Origin: an uncultured Arenicella sp.
GTDB lineage: Bacteria > Pseudomonadota > Gammaproteobacteria > Arenicellales > Arenicellaceae
DNA: 64,000 nucleotides
Assembly (NCBI GenBank): GCA_937974565.1
Contig: CALJWL010000013.1
Coordinates: 50,673 to 114,672 of the forward strand
Reading direction: 5' to 3'
The number at the start of each line of letters is the position of its first letter. Within the stretch, counting starts at the first letter, position 1. Position numbers and translations under genes: made by a program. The notes under the pieces are model-generated. The model was not told where the DNA came from. It worked only from the letters and a program-made list of their open reading frames with translations, and searched no databases. This document shows, one piece after another, positions 27,169 to 37,398 of this stretch.

Positions 27169-28719
27169 CTAGTCTTGATACGTAACAAAAAACATCGAAC
27201 ACGCGGCGATCACCCAAGAAACGGCCAGCATGGCCATAATTAAAATCGGTTCACCGCCAAATAAATGCGTTAATGCCAGCCCCAATAAGCTGGCGGCGAC
27301 CAGTTGTGGCAGTACGATAAAGAAGTTGAAAACACCCATGTAAATACCAAGCTTTTGTGTTGGCAAGGCATTGGCTAAAATAGCGTATGGCACCGACAAA
27401 ATTGATGCCCAAGCAAAGCCCACCCCGGTCATGGATAGCAACAAATAATCTGGGTCATCAATAATTAAGAATGAAGCAAAGCCAACCGCGCCAAGCAATA
27501 AATTGACTTGGTGAGTGCCCTTTAAGCCCAACTTGCGTACAATCAACGGTATTAGCAGGGCGGCAAAAATTGACACGAAATTGTAGCCCGCAAACAAAAT
27601 ACCAACCCAGTTAGCGCCCTGATTATAAAGCTCACTGCTGGTGTCAGAACTGCCAAAGTGATGCGAGGTGACCGCGGGGGTGGTGAACGTCCACATGGAA
27701 AACAACGGAAACCAAGAAAAAAACTGGACCAAAGCGAGCTGTCGCATGGTTTTGGGCATGAGTATGACGCTTCTGCATGCCTCATAGAAGCCATTGCCAG
27801 GGCCGTCTAACGCCGCCAATTTAGACTCGTAACTCACCGCATAAAACTGAATAAGCCCAACAACCAGCACACCCACAGTCAGAATGTATAGATTGACGTC
27901 CCACCCTCCGATATAGATCATTGTGGTCAACACCACGCCGAGCGCAGTGGTAAACAGGGCCTTACTGAATCTAAATACGGGCTGGCCGTCAAAGGCTTGT
28001 TGTTCACGAATTGCTTGGTTAGCGGTTTCAGGCTCCGCGAAACTGGCTAACTCTTGGGGGCTGTATTCTTTACTTCGCAATATGGTCCAACCAACGGACA
28101 GTAAAATAGCCACAGCCCCTAAGTAAAATGAATAACGCACGGTGTCGGGAATCACGCCTTCAGGGGCCGTGTTATCCACACCTAATTGAGTGAAAATATA
28201 CGGCATTGCAGAAGCAACGACAGCACCGACTCCAATGAAAAACGTTTGCATAACATAGCCAAAAGTGCGCTGCTTGTGCGGCAACATATCACCTACAAAC
28301 GCACGAAAAGGCTCCATCGTAACGTTGATGGATGCATCTAAAATCCACAACATACCCGCAGCAACCCAAAGCGCAGATGAATTGGGCATGAAAATAAGAG
28401 CGCCTGTTGTAAGCAAGGCCCCCCATAGAAAATAAGGCTTACGGCGGCCAAGTTTGTTCCATGTTTTATCACTAAAATGCCCCACTATTGGCTGCACTAT
28501 CAAGCCAGTCAGGGGCGCCGCAATAAACAATATTGGGATAGTACTCATGTCTGCGCCAAGGGTTTGAAAAATGCGGCTGACATTGCCGTTTTGCAAGGCA
28601 AAGCCAAATTGGATGCCTAAAAAACCAAAACACATGTTCCATATCTGCCAAAAGTGCAGTTGCGGCTTCTCACGCATGGCCAATTGGTTTGTGTCCGCAA
28701 GCTTAGATTGCATAGTCAT
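27169..28719 (-). CDS. MFS sugar transporter (GPH/SLC45-like; maltose-type)
   Basis: Twelve-helix carrier of 516 residues, probably taking maltose or maltodextrin across the inner membrane. The N-terminus QIWNMCFGFLGIQFGFALQ and the loop GHFSDKTWNKLGRRKPYFLWG are typical of the sucrose/maltose-type cation symporters found in Xanthomonas and Caulobacter maltodextrin loci. The substrate is inferred from its neighbours: a GH15 glucoamylase 38 bp downstream, a TonB receptor and a GH13 enzyme upstream. The gap to the halogenase gene is 56 bp, so the three genes probably share a transcript. Confidence 0.88.
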   Translation of the reverse strand: MTMQSKLADTNQLAMREKPQLHFWQIWNMCFGFLGIQFGFALQNGNVSRIFQTLGADMSTIPILFIAAPLTGLIVQPIVGHFSDKTWNKLGRRKPYFLWGALLTTGALIFMPNSSALWVAAGMLWILDASINVTMEPFRAFVGDMLPHKQRTFGYVMQTFFIGVGAVVASAMPYIFTQLGVDNTAPEGVIPDTVRYSFYLGAVAILLSVGWTILRSKEYSPQELASFAEPETANQAIREQQAFDGQPVFRFSKALFTTALGVVLTTMIYIGGWDVNLYILTVGVLVVGLIQFYAVSYESKLAALDGPGNGFYEACRSVILMPKTMRQLALVQFFSWFPLFSMWTFTTPAVTSHHFGSSDTSSELYNQGANWVGILFAGYNFVSIFAALLIPLIVRKLGLKGTHQVNLLLGAVGFASFLIIDDPDYLLLSMTGVGFAWASILSVPYAILANALPTQKLGIYMGVFNFFIVLPQLVAASLLGLALTHLFGGEPILIMAMLAVSWVIAACSMFFVTYQD

Positions 28720-28775
28720 TATCTCTGGTTATTATTGGGTCAACAGTTATTCTGCATTGAGCATCCCCGCTGCAT

Positions 28776-30263
28776 CTAAACAGATAGCCGTGCGAGGTAG
28801 TCTGAATGTTTGAGCAGCTTACCTGCTTCACGGGCATAGATTTGCTTTAAATCAGCCAAAAATTTCTCAACTTGGTCATCCGAAATCGAGTCCGCTATCG
28901 GGTGGTATTTATTGGGCATCACCCCTTGCCCAATGAACACTTGCACCCAACCAACGTCGGTAAAAAGCTCATCATTATTACGAAAAATGCGTCCGTGCGT
29001 TTTAAAAAGTTCGATGCGTTCCGCCAAGCTATCGGGTACTGGCATGGCTTGGCTCATGCGCCAAAACTCAGTGTCAGCGCGTTGAGTTGCTTTGTAATGT
29101 AAGATGAGAAAATCTCGGATACTGGTAAATTCAAACTCGGTTTGTTTGTTGAATTCATCGATGTCCTGTGTCGAGAACTCTTGATCGGGGAATAAGGTTA
29201 ATAACCGACTTATACCCGATTGAATTAAATGAATGCCAGTGGACTCTAATGGTTCCATAAAACCACCAGACAGACCGATGGCAACGCAATTTTTAACCCA
29301 CGCCTTTTTGCGCATCCCGGTGGTGAACTTAATTAACTTAGGCTCAGTCAGTGGTTTACCGTCTACATTACGGACCAATATCTGTTCCGCCACATCTTGA
29401 CTCATATAATCACTGCAAAAAACATGACCATTGCCAATGCGATGTTGCAACGGAATGCGCCACTGCCAGCCTGCGCCATGCGCTGTCGCCTTGGTATAAG
29501 GCAGTACCTCTTCGCTAGACTGACACGCCATGGCTATCGCACTATCGCAAGGCAGGTAATGACGCCAATCGTCGTAACCCGCTTTCAATGTTTGCTCTAT
29601 TAACAGGCCGTTGAAGCCAGAACAGTCGATAAAAAGGTCGCCCTCTATTTGCTGCTCGTTTTCCAGCACAACCGATGAAATGTACCCACGGTCATCCTGA
29701 ATCACACGTTCAATCTTGCCTTCAATACGGCACACAGACTTGGCTTGTGAGAATTCACGCAGATAAGCCGCATATAAGCCTGCGTCAAAGTGAAACGCGT
29801 AGGTCAACCCAGACAGCGGCGTGCCCTCTATGTGTTCGGTCGGCTGAAAATTGTTTATTTTTGCGGCCTGAGTATTAAATGAATAATCCCAAAGACTGGA
29901 TTCGTCACCGGACAATTTACGCTTAAGCCAATATTGGTAAAACTTCACCATTCCAAGATCAAGTCCCAAATTGCCAAACGCGTGCATGTAGGCGTCGCCT
30001 TCTTTACCCCAATGATTGAATTCTATGCCAAGCTTGATTGTCCCTTTGGTTTTAGACAAAAACTCATTTTCATCTAAACCTAAAAGGTTATTAAAAAGAC
30101 GAATGCTTGGAATCGTAGCTTCACCAACACCAACGGTGCCGATTTGGTCTGATTCGATCACAACCACCTTTACCAATGCCCCCACTACTTTAGACAAAGC
30201 GGCGGCGGTCATCCAACCAGCGGTGCCACCACCGACAATGACGACTTGTTTAATGTTACGCAT
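28776..30263 (-). CDS. Flavin-dependent tryptophan halogenase homologue
   Basis: FAD-dependent enzyme of 495 residues. Both halogenase signatures are present: GGGTAGWMTA at 11-20 and WQWRIP within GAGWQWRIPLQHRIG. The catalytic lysine aligns with Lys77 in TIKLGIEFNHW, and the glutamate of FMEPLESTGIH is kept, so it could be active. It sits between a TonB receptor and an MFS sugar transporter, an arrangement recurrent in TonB-type carbohydrate loci of Xanthomonas, Caulobacter and marine gammaproteobacteria, where the substrate is not established. No tryptophan or natural-product biosynthesis gene is near. Confidence 0.9.
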   Translation of the reverse strand: MRNIKQVVIVGGGTAGWMTAAALSKVVGALVKVVVIESDQIGTVGVGEATIPSIRLFNNLLGLDENEFLSKTKGTIKLGIEFNHWGKEGDAYMHAFGNLGLDLGMVKFYQYWLKRKLSGDESSLWDYSFNTQAAKINNFQPTEHIEGTPLSGLTYAFHFDAGLYAAYLREFSQAKSVCRIEGKIERVIQDDRGYISSVVLENEQQIEGDLFIDCSGFNGLLIEQTLKAGYDDWRHYLPCDSAIAMACQSSEEVLPYTKATAHGAGWQWRIPLQHRIGNGHVFCSDYMSQDVAEQILVRNVDGKPLTEPKLIKFTTGMRKKAWVKNCVAIGLSGGFMEPLESTGIHLIQSGISRLLTLFPDQEFSTQDIDEFNKQTEFEFTSIRDFLILHYKATQRADTEFWRMSQAMPVPDSLAERIELFKTHGRIFRNNDELFTDVGWVQVFIGQGVMPNKYHPIADSISDDQVEKFLADLKQIYAREAGKLLKHSDYLARLSV

Positions 30264-30427
30264 AAGGTGTTAGGTATGGTTCAGGCAATTAGGTAGAGGC
30301 TGTTTGTGAAGGTACAAAATATGGCTCACTGCACTACGTCATATTGCTCTTTTACAACGCGGGTCTTTGCCAAAAGCTATGTCAAAAATCATTTTATAAA
30401 ACGTCTAATGCAAGTTACACCGTCTCT

Positions 30428-30463
30428 GAAAAATAGCCCTCACTATCAAAAATAGCGAGGGCT
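30428..30463 (-). terminator. Terminator-like hairpin downstream of the TonB receptor
   Basis: AGCCCTCACTAT (30435-30446) pairs with ATAGCGAGGGCT (30452-30463) apart from one A-C mismatch; on the minus strand ATTTTTC follows. A second, shorter hairpin is at 30485-30507. Together they suggest partial termination before the halogenase gene. Confidence 0.65.
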
Positions 30464-30548
30464 CAGGCTAAATATCGACTCAAGCCTGGGTAAGTACAAC
30501 ACCCAGGTTAGTGTCGCAGGAGATTAGAATAACGCTTGTTAGCGAAGC

Positions 30549-33335
30549 CTAAAATTTATAACTGGCACCAACCAAGTAAGTTGGCCCATATTCTTCAAAG
30601 TTAATAACCTGGCGTGAATCATCTTGTGTGTTAAATGTCACAAACGGCTCATCCGTTAAGTTATTGCCTTGTAAGTAAAACGTCAGCCCAGCGTAGCGTC
30701 CTTCTTGGATTTCATAGCTAACCTGAGCGTCGAGTATGGTTTCTTCACCAACAGTACGAAACTCACGACCGGCACCGAAACCTTGAATTTCACCCAGAAA
30801 ATCGGAGCGGTGACGCTGACTTACACGAGCAGAGAAACCGCCAATTTCATAAAACAAAGTGGCATTCCAAACCTCATCAGACAACCCTGGCAGAGTAATA
30901 AACTCGTCATCATCCGGATCAGCTCGAACCGCCGAGTCTGTACTGGTGTAGTTAACCGTCAAGCCAAGGCCTGGCAATGCGTTCGTGAATAACTCACTGG
31001 TAATGGTAATCGCGGCTTCAAAACCATCCACTCTACCGCCTTCACCATTAACAGGCCGATTCAAAAAGCCGGTTGTTTGTACTGGTTGAAAGCTGCCAAT
31101 AGCGCCCAGCAATGGCGTGAAATCAACCAACTCGTTGGTGTTAAAAACGTAGCTATCCAAATCTTTGTAGAAATAGGCCAGCGCTAAATAGCCCGCCCGA
31201 TCAGCGAAATACCACTCATAAGACAAGTCAATTGAGTTTGCCAACCACGGGTCCAACTCAGGGTTACCACCACTGCCACTCCACGGAGACATATTCGGGT
31301 CAGTTGAGTTAACCAATTGCGGGTTAAAGCTGAACTGGCGGCTCACACGTAACTCATCCATACGCGGCCGTGCAAGTGTTCTTGCTGCACCGAATTTGAG
31401 GTATTGGTTTTCGGCAATACCGTAAATCAAATTCAAACTGGGTAACACTTCTGTGTACTCTCTGCCGCCAACTAATGGCGCGGCGATGGCGGTGTTAGCA
31501 CTGTCGGCACCCAGTGCGCGAGACTCTTGGTCTGTGCGAATCACTTGCACGCCAAAGTTACCCGTTAACGACTTCCCGAACACTTGCGTATCCAAACCAA
31601 ATTGTGCGTATGCGGTGATTACGTCTTCTTCAACCAACCAGCTTTTAATCGCAACGTCAGCATTCGTATTACGCAACAGTTGAAAGCCACCAGAATTAAG
31701 CACATCACGTGGGTCGTAAGTCGCCAGCTGGCCGAGACCTAAAAAGCTCAAATCAGCAAAACCCGTTTGTGTTGGCAAAGCCGCCGTGCGGATCGGATTT
31801 TCACGAGTGCTGCCTGGGATATCCAGAATAAACTCATCGGCTATTTTCGATTTTTCACGATTTTTGGCATTCAAACCAAATTCAACCGAACTGATTACAC
31901 CTTCAAACGAACGCTCAGCGCTAATGGTAATTTGATTCAACGTGTCTTCGATAGACGGCTGATTCAAGTAGCCCACTTGCTGACCTTGAGGTGCGCCACC
32001 ACCCCACCCCAATGGGTCGGTAATGGAGAACTGCGAACGGTCTGCGTAATTAATATTATTACCAGTAAAAAATGTACCAGACGAGCCAGAATTAAAATTA
32101 GCAACCCCAATAAAACCCTCCCCATTGGGCCCTAGACCTGAGTAACTCTCTAGGATTCTGTCATCGCGATCCACGCTTGAATGACTTAAATCTATCTCAG
32201 CCACCCAGTTGTCACTGACTCGGTATTCATAATTGTAGCCAGCCGCAAACAAGTCAGCATCACGGCTTTCTACGTCATTACGTACCACGTATTTAACACC
32301 AGTGTAAGTGCCGTTATTAATGAAGCCATCGGTTGCATTAAAGCCAGACTGTAATTGAGCGCCCGACCATTGAAGGCCGCCTTCTACGCCACGCAGTAAA
32401 TCGGTCTCTTCAAATTTCGAGTGAAAAAGGTCAAAGGTATGAGCCGAACGATCCGTTGGCTGATATTCAATTACGGCCATTACCGAGTCTCGTTCTAATG
32501 TCGAACTACGAACTAAAGAATCGTGACCACCTAATACCAAATTGCCATCAACGTCTGGGTAGCCCCAACCACGGAATTCAGTGCCTTGGCTAGGGTTGTC
32601 TAAGCTGGCAAAACCAATGGCCACACCTAAGGTTTCATCGAAAAATTTGTCGGCGTAAGTGACATTAAAACGATACCCGTCGTCTTCGCCATCACTATTT
32701 AGGGCTTCGTCGGACAAAATGTAACGTGCATTCACCGCCAATACACGCTCACTTTGAGCTAGAGGGCGAATGCTTTGTAGGTCTGATGTGCCCGCTAAAC
32801 CTTGGCCCAACAACGACGCATCCGGTGTTTTGTAAACAACAACGCCACTCAATAGTTCTGACGGGTATTGATCAAATTCAACTCCGCGGTTGTCGCCCAC
32901 TGAGACTTGCTCTCGACCGTTAAAAAGCGCCGTTGAAAAATCCGGCGACAGTCCGCGCACTGAAATAACTTGACCGCGGCCGTTTAATCGTTGCGCCGCT
33001 AAGCCCGGCAAACGAGCTAATGACTCCGCGATACTGACGTCTGGCAATTTGCCAATATCTTCAGCGGTAACCACTTCAATGATCTGTTGTGAATCCTCTT
33101 TTATAGCAAACGAGTTTTGCAGGCTGCGGCGATAACCTTTAACCACCACTTCTTCTAATTCCTGATTTTCCGACTCTTCTACTTCCTGAGCATGCAGAAC
33201 AGCAGGAGCTGACACAGCCAATGCCGTGGCTACCCCCATAGCAATGCTGGTTACTCTAAAACGTGCCTGTGCGCTTGCTGCTTTTGTAACAGCTTCAGAA
33301 CATAGGCTTTGCTTATGAGTTTTGAGATTTTTCAT
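30549..33335 (-). CDS. TonB-dependent receptor for maltodextrin-type glucans
   Basis: Outer-membrane beta-barrel transporter of about 928 residues. A long basic N-region and hydrophobic stretch end at LHAQ, then a TonB-box-like EEVVVKGYRRSLQ and plug domain IEVVTAEDIGKLPDVSIAESLARLPGL follow. The barrel ends with a C-terminal phenylalanine (YLVGASYKF), as needed for BAM insertion. The proximal plug sequence is typical of the sugar-type receptors such as Caulobacter MalA. I use ATG 33335, preceded by GAGGAAGG. The first gene of the minus-strand alpha-glucan unit, it faces the GH13 gene across 530 bases holding two operator-like repeats. Confidence 0.92.
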   Translation of the reverse strand: MKNLKTHKQSLCSEAVTKAASAQARFRVTSIAMGVATALAVSAPAVLHAQEVEESENQELEEVVVKGYRRSLQNSFAIKEDSQQIIEVVTAEDIGKLPDVSIAESLARLPGLAAQRLNGRGQVISVRGLSPDFSTALFNGREQVSVGDNRGVEFDQYPSELLSGVVVYKTPDASLLGQGLAGTSDLQSIRPLAQSERVLAVNARYILSDEALNSDGEDDGYRFNVTYADKFFDETLGVAIGFASLDNPSQGTEFRGWGYPDVDGNLVLGGHDSLVRSSTLERDSVMAVIEYQPTDRSAHTFDLFHSKFEETDLLRGVEGGLQWSGAQLQSGFNATDGFINNGTYTGVKYVVRNDVESRDADLFAAGYNYEYRVSDNWVAEIDLSHSSVDRDDRILESYSGLGPNGEGFIGVANFNSGSSGTFFTGNNINYADRSQFSITDPLGWGGGAPQGQQVGYLNQPSIEDTLNQITISAERSFEGVISSVEFGLNAKNREKSKIADEFILDIPGSTRENPIRTAALPTQTGFADLSFLGLGQLATYDPRDVLNSGGFQLLRNTNADVAIKSWLVEEDVITAYAQFGLDTQVFGKSLTGNFGVQVIRTDQESRALGADSANTAIAAPLVGGREYTEVLPSLNLIYGIAENQYLKFGAARTLARPRMDELRVSRQFSFNPQLVNSTDPNMSPWSGSGGNPELDPWLANSIDLSYEWYFADRAGYLALAYFYKDLDSYVFNTNELVDFTPLLGAIGSFQPVQTTGFLNRPVNGEGGRVDGFEAAITITSELFTNALPGLGLTVNYTSTDSAVRADPDDDEFITLPGLSDEVWNATLFYEIGGFSARVSQRHRSDFLGEIQGFGAGREFRTVGEETILDAQVSYEIQEGRYAGLTFYLQGNNLTDEPFVTFNTQDDSRQVINFEEYGPTYLVGASYKF

Positions 33336-33864
33336 CACCTTCCTCTCGACGGGTCTAATAATTATGAGGACTACATGCTATTTCAAGCAGATATATCAAA
33401 GAAACCCACTACATACGTATTCATGCAACCCAACCCCCAATGCATACGTATTCAGTCCAATCACCACTCCAAATTTTAACCAACTCACACTAACATCAAA
33501 GTCCAAAGCAGCGCTCCTTAAGAGCAATCAATTAACATAAACAACTGATTTAATTAAACTAATTCATAAAATCAGGAGAGATTCATAAAAATAGTCAGCT
33601 TCTTACTATCCACATGAACTCACTCAGCTAACTGGGTAGCGAACGGCTATTTAGCCTTTAAAAACCGCGTAAAACGACAAAATCAATAACCGTATTCAGC
33701 CCTAATTTAGGCATGCAATAACATCATTTTTTGTAATACGAAACAAGATCATTGATAGACAATTTGTTAAACAAAAGCCTCGAACTCAATGTTTGACAAA
33801 TGACCGCTAAAAACAATCTTGGATTTAGAATAAGTACGCTAGACAATGAATAAGACGCAGTACC
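33336..33864. promoter_or_regulatory. Divergent promoter region of the alpha-glucan locus
   Basis: Long AT-rich non-coding region between the TonB receptor and GH13 genes. It has two exact copies of CATACGTATTCA (33412-33423 and 33443-33454), a half copy CGTATTCA at 33692-33699, and a TTGACA at 33793-33798 upstream of GH13 without a good -10. Confidence 0.6.
33412..33454. promoter_or_regulatory. Twin operator-like repeats, 31 bp apart
   Basis: CATACGTATTCA at 33412-33423 and again at 33443-33454. Each is close to the palindrome TGAATACGTATTCA with a central CG, the shape of LacI-family operators; the 31-bp spacing is about three helical turns. They lie 77-119 bp before the receptor start. 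The regulator is not encoded in this window. Confidence 0.65.
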
Positions 33865-35541
33865 GTGACCGAATTATCAAAAGCATCAATTAAGCCAGAC
33901 ACTAAAGAAAGCGCCCAAACACTGTACATTGGCGATGACAGCCAGTGGTGGCGAGGTGCGGTTATCTATCAGGTATACCCTCGCAGCTTTCGAGACACCA
34001 ACGGTGATGGCATTGGCGACATCAAAGGAGTCATAGAAAAACTAGACTATATAGAATCATTAGGGGTGGACGCACTTTGGTTGTCGCCATTCTTTAAATC
34101 ACCGATGAAAGATTTTGGTTACGATATCAGCGACTATCGAGAGGTTGACCCTATTTTTGGCACCCTTGATGACTTCGATCAACTGGTAAAACAATGCAAG
34201 GCTCGTGGCATCAAGATCATGATTGACCAAGTTTTGAGCCACACTTCAGACCAGCATGCTTGGTTTATCGAAAGCAAGAGTTCACAACACAACCCAAAAG
34301 CGGATTGGTATGTATGGGCCGACGCTGATGATGAGGGAAACCCACCAAACAATTGGATTTCCATCTTCGGTGGTGGCGCTTGGGAATGGTGCGAACAGCG
34401 ACAACAGTTCTATTTGCACAACTTCCTAAAATCACAACCCGACCTTAACTATCATTGCGAGGAATTAAGAGAGCAAATATTGCACGAAATGGAGTTTTGG
34501 CTCAAACGAGGTGTCGATGGTTTTCGCTTGGACGCGATTAACTTTTGTTATCACGATAAAAAATTGCGTGACAACCCGCTTAAACCGTTGGAAGAGCGAA
34601 CGGGGCGTGGGTTTTCGCCTGACAACCCATACGCAACGCAATACCATTTATACGATAATACTCAGAGTGAAAATCTTGGCTTTCTAGAATCAATTAGAAT
34701 GTTGCTAAATCGTTATGATGGCTCTGTGGCGTTGGGTGAAATCAATTCAGAAACCTCCCTAAAAACCTTAGCTGAATACACACAGGGCGATAGTCGACTG
34801 CACATGGGGTACAACTTTGAGCTGCTAGCGGATGAATTTTCCTCGGATCACATCAAACAAACAGTCAATGATTTGGAGGACGTAATTGGCGAAGGTTGGC
34901 CTTGTTGGGCGGTTAGCAATCACGATGTCATTCGCGTAGTGAGTCGCTGGGGGTCCGGTGAGTTGGAGAATGAATTTGCTAAAATGATTTTAGCCATGGC
35001 TGCGTCATTACGAGGTACCTTATGCGTCTATCAAGGGGAAGAACTCGGATTTACTCAAGCCGAATTAGAACATCACCAACTAAAAGACCCCTTTGGTCTA
35101 GAGTTCTGGCCTGAATTCAAAGGCCGAGATGGGTGCCGCACGCCAATGGCGTGGAATAACCACGCACCGCTGGGGGACTTTTCTTGCACCGACGCTTGGC
35201 TTCCCTTATCCAGTGCGCACCTTGAGAACAACGTCGAAGTTCAAGACAAAGACCCCAATTCAGTACTCAACTTTTATCGACAATTTTTAGCCTGGCGAAA
35301 AACAGAACACACTCTCTCTCAAGGTAGTATCGATTTTTTAGACGCCCCTAAAGAACTGTTGATCTTTGAACGAACGCTGGGAAGTCGCAGTATCACTGCC
35401 ATGTTCAACCTGCATAATGAGCCAGTAAAGTGGCCTAAAAAATCACACTATAAACGGTTACATAACAGCCCTAGCTCTGGTTTTAACGGCAACCAAGACA
35501 CGGTCAATGCTTATGGCTTTGGCTACTTTTCACCAATCTAG
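33865..35541 (+). CDS. GH13 alpha-glucosidase (oligo-1,6-glucosidase/maltase type)
   Basis: Retaining alpha-amylase-family glucosidase of 558 residues, without signal peptide, so cytoplasmic. Conserved regions are all visible: DQVLSHTSDQHAWF (region I), GFRLDAINF with the nucleophile Asp (II), VALGEIN with the acid/base Glu (III) and AVSNHDV (IV). It starts IYQVYPRSFRDTNGDGIGDIKGV, typical of the alpha-glucosidase subfamily. GTG at 33865 is taken as start; the N-terminal 30 residues before the barrel are poorly conserved. It would hydrolyse the disaccharides brought in by the divergent receptor/MFS pair. Confidence 0.92.
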   Translation: MTELSKASIKPDTKESAQTLYIGDDSQWWRGAVIYQVYPRSFRDTNGDGIGDIKGVIEKLDYIESLGVDALWLSPFFKSPMKDFGYDISDYREVDPIFGTLDDFDQLVKQCKARGIKIMIDQVLSHTSDQHAWFIESKSSQHNPKADWYVWADADDEGNPPNNWISIFGGGAWEWCEQRQQFYLHNFLKSQPDLNYHCEELREQILHEMEFWLKRGVDGFRLDAINFCYHDKKLRDNPLKPLEERTGRGFSPDNPYATQYHLYDNTQSENLGFLESIRMLLNRYDGSVALGEINSETSLKTLAEYTQGDSRLHMGYNFELLADEFSSDHIKQTVNDLEDVIGEGWPCWAVSNHDVIRVVSRWGSGELENEFAKMILAMAASLRGTLCVYQGEELGFTQAELEHHQLKDPFGLEFWPEFKGRDGCRTPMAWNNHAPLGDFSCTDAWLPLSSAHLENNVEVQDKDPNSVLNFYRQFLAWRKTEHTLSQGSIDFLDAPKELLIFERTLGSRSITAMFNLHNEPVKWPKKSHYKRLHNSPSSGFNGNQDTVNAYGFGYFSPI

Positions 35542-35780
35542 CTCTTTCTGTTGAGTTATCTTGCAATCGGCAAGGGAAAGGAGGGGTGCGTCTTAGACAC
35601 AAAAAATTAGGCGTAAAAGGGCATTCCATGGGCACTGTTATTTCTAAAAAACACAAAAGCAAACAAACAACTCCAGTGCAGAGACAAGAGAGTTTAGAAA
35701 ATAAGAAAGAAAAACAGCATCCCTGCTAACAACACGTCCATTCCACGAAACTTTTTAAGCCATATTTTTTTATTAAAGCA

Positions 35781-36815
35781 CTAACCTGCTTTAGACAGCT
35801 CAACGGATGAACCAAGCTCAAGCATACGTGCCGCTGTGTCAATCATGCGGTTTGAAAAACCCCACTCGTTGTCATACCACGCAAGTATTTTCACCATGTC
35901 ACCGAATACTCGAGTTTGAGTAATGTCCGCGATACTTGAAGCTGGGTTATGATTAAAGTCACTGGAAACCAACGGCAATGTATTGACTTTGAACACGCCA
36001 TTGCTTGCTGAAGCTTCAACCGCTTTGGTCAGTATCTCATTAACTTCTTCGACGGTTGTTTCACGGCCAACCGTAACGGTTAAGTCAAGCAGTGATACAT
36101 TTAATGTCGGAACACGGACGGATAAGCCATCCAATTTACCGTCCAATTCAGGAACCACTAAACCAATGGCAGCCGCGGCTCCTGTTTTCGAAGGGATCAT
36201 TGAGTGAGCAGCAGCACGCGCGCGGCGCAAATCAGTGTGATATACGTCGTTCAAGCGTTGATCGTTGGTATAAGCATGCACGGTATTCGCCAAACCTTTT
36301 TCAATACCCAAAGTTTCATGCAACGCTTTTGCAATGGGCGCCAAACAATTAGTGGTGCAAGAGGCATTAGAAACCAAACGGTCATCTTTGGTTAGCACAT
36401 CATCGTTAACGCCGAATACCACAGTCGCGTCTAAGTTTTTACCCGGTGCCGACACCAGCACTTTATTTGCACCTGCCGCCAAGTGCGCACCTGCGCCATC
36501 GCGTGTGGTAAAAAAACCTGTGCATTCCAACACAAGATCAACGCCCAATTCTTTCCAAGGTAAATCCGCTGGATTACGCTCAGCCAACACCTTAATACGA
36601 TCACCAGCAACAACCAAATAATCCTCATCAACCGACACGTCTTGCGCAAACTCTCCGTGTACTGTGTCGTACTTAAGCAGGTGAGCATTAATCGCAGCCT
36701 CACCCAAATCATTGATCGCAACCACTTGAATGTCTGCGTGTTTTTTATACTCGTACATTGCACGCAGTACATTACGGCCGATTCGACCAAAACCATTAAT
36801 AGCGATTTTATACAT
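35781..36815 (-). CDS. gap: Glyceraldehyde-3-phosphate dehydrogenase, type I
   Basis: Glycolytic enzyme converting glyceraldehyde-3-phosphate to 1,3-bisphosphoglycerate with NAD. The start is moved to ATG 36815 ([15 protein letters not shown]), preceded by AAGGTG, since the longer frame adds residues before the conserved Rossmann start. The catalytic cysteine lies in [12 protein letters not shown] and the C-terminus carries [16 protein letters not shown]. Length is about 344 residues. hexR is divergent; three HexR-type boxes lie between them, so repression by HexR is likely, as known for gapA in many gammaproteobacteria. Confidence 0.95.
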   Translation of the reverse strand: MYKIAINGFGRIGRNVLRAMYEYKKHADIQVVAINDLGEAAINAHLLKYDTVHGEFAQDVSVDEDYLVVAGDRIKVLAERNPADLPWKELGVDLVLECTGFFTTRDGAGAHLAAGANKVLVSAPGKNLDATVVFGVNDDVLTKDDRLVSNASCTTNCLAPIAKALHETLGIEKGLANTVHAYTNDQRLNDVYHTDLRRARAAAHSMIPSKTGAAAAIGLVVPELDGKLDGLSVRVPTLNVSLLDLTVTVGRETTVEEVNEILTKAVEASASNGVFKVNTLPLVSSDFNHNPASSIADITQTRVFGDMVKILAWYDNEWGFSNRMIDTAARMLELGSSVELSKAG

Positions 36816-36962
36816 AGGACACCTTACAAAGTTCAAAATCCATTGCGCCCCTAAACCAAGCCACCCAACTTAACCTCAATGAAAGTCATTGATTTGACCA
36901 ACTCAACCCAGTCAATAATTCATCCAAAATCGAGATTAAAGCTTTAATAGAAGACACAAATA

Positions 36963-36977
36963 CGTAGTTTAATTACA
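36963..36977. promoter_or_regulatory. HexR-type box 1
   Basis: CGTAGTTTAATTACA, near the HexR consensus TGTAATTAAATTACA (first base differs). It is the closest to gap, about 150 bp before its start. Confidence 0.7.
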
Positions 36978-37069
36978 AAAACAGTAAAATTCATGGTCCA
37001 AAAACCGTTTTCCTTTGACTGACACTTGCAATTTATTTAAATTCTTAGGGACTAAAGTTTATCATAAAA

Positions 37070-37084
37070 TGTAAATTACTTACA
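37070..37084. promoter_or_regulatory. HexR-type box 2
   Basis: TGTAAATTACTTACA, a perfect TGTAA/TTACA dyad with five bases between. Confidence 0.7.
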
Positions 37085-37110
37085 ATTTAATGCGATAACT
37101 ACGCAGTGAA

Positions 37111-37125
37111 TGTAATGTTTCTACA
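37111..37125. promoter_or_regulatory. HexR-type box 3
   Basis: TGTAATGTTTCTACA, matching the outer TGTA/TACA dyad with a weaker centre. Closest of the three to hexR. Confidence 0.55.
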
Positions 37126-37398
37126 TTAAACAGCTTTAATTTATAATATAAATGCAGCTTTTATTCGTTCACACATTGCCCAGCAAAGCCATGATATCGG
37201 TTTAATATGAGAGGTTTTGAGGCTATGATTGAAAAAATATTACAAAAACATGATCTTAGTCTGCTCCTTTTATCAAATTTCGAACTCTTGTTTACCGCGC
37301 AGGTTATTGGCCAAGAAAGGTCGTTATTGAAAAGTCAGTGACGAAGAGGTTATGACACCACAACAACTTAAAAAGGTTTGATTAAAGGCCCTCAGTCT

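Noticed and set aside
30485..30507. Second hairpin after the TonB receptor as a true terminator
   Set aside because: CCTGGGT/ACCCAGG lacks a T-run on either strand; kept only as a note.
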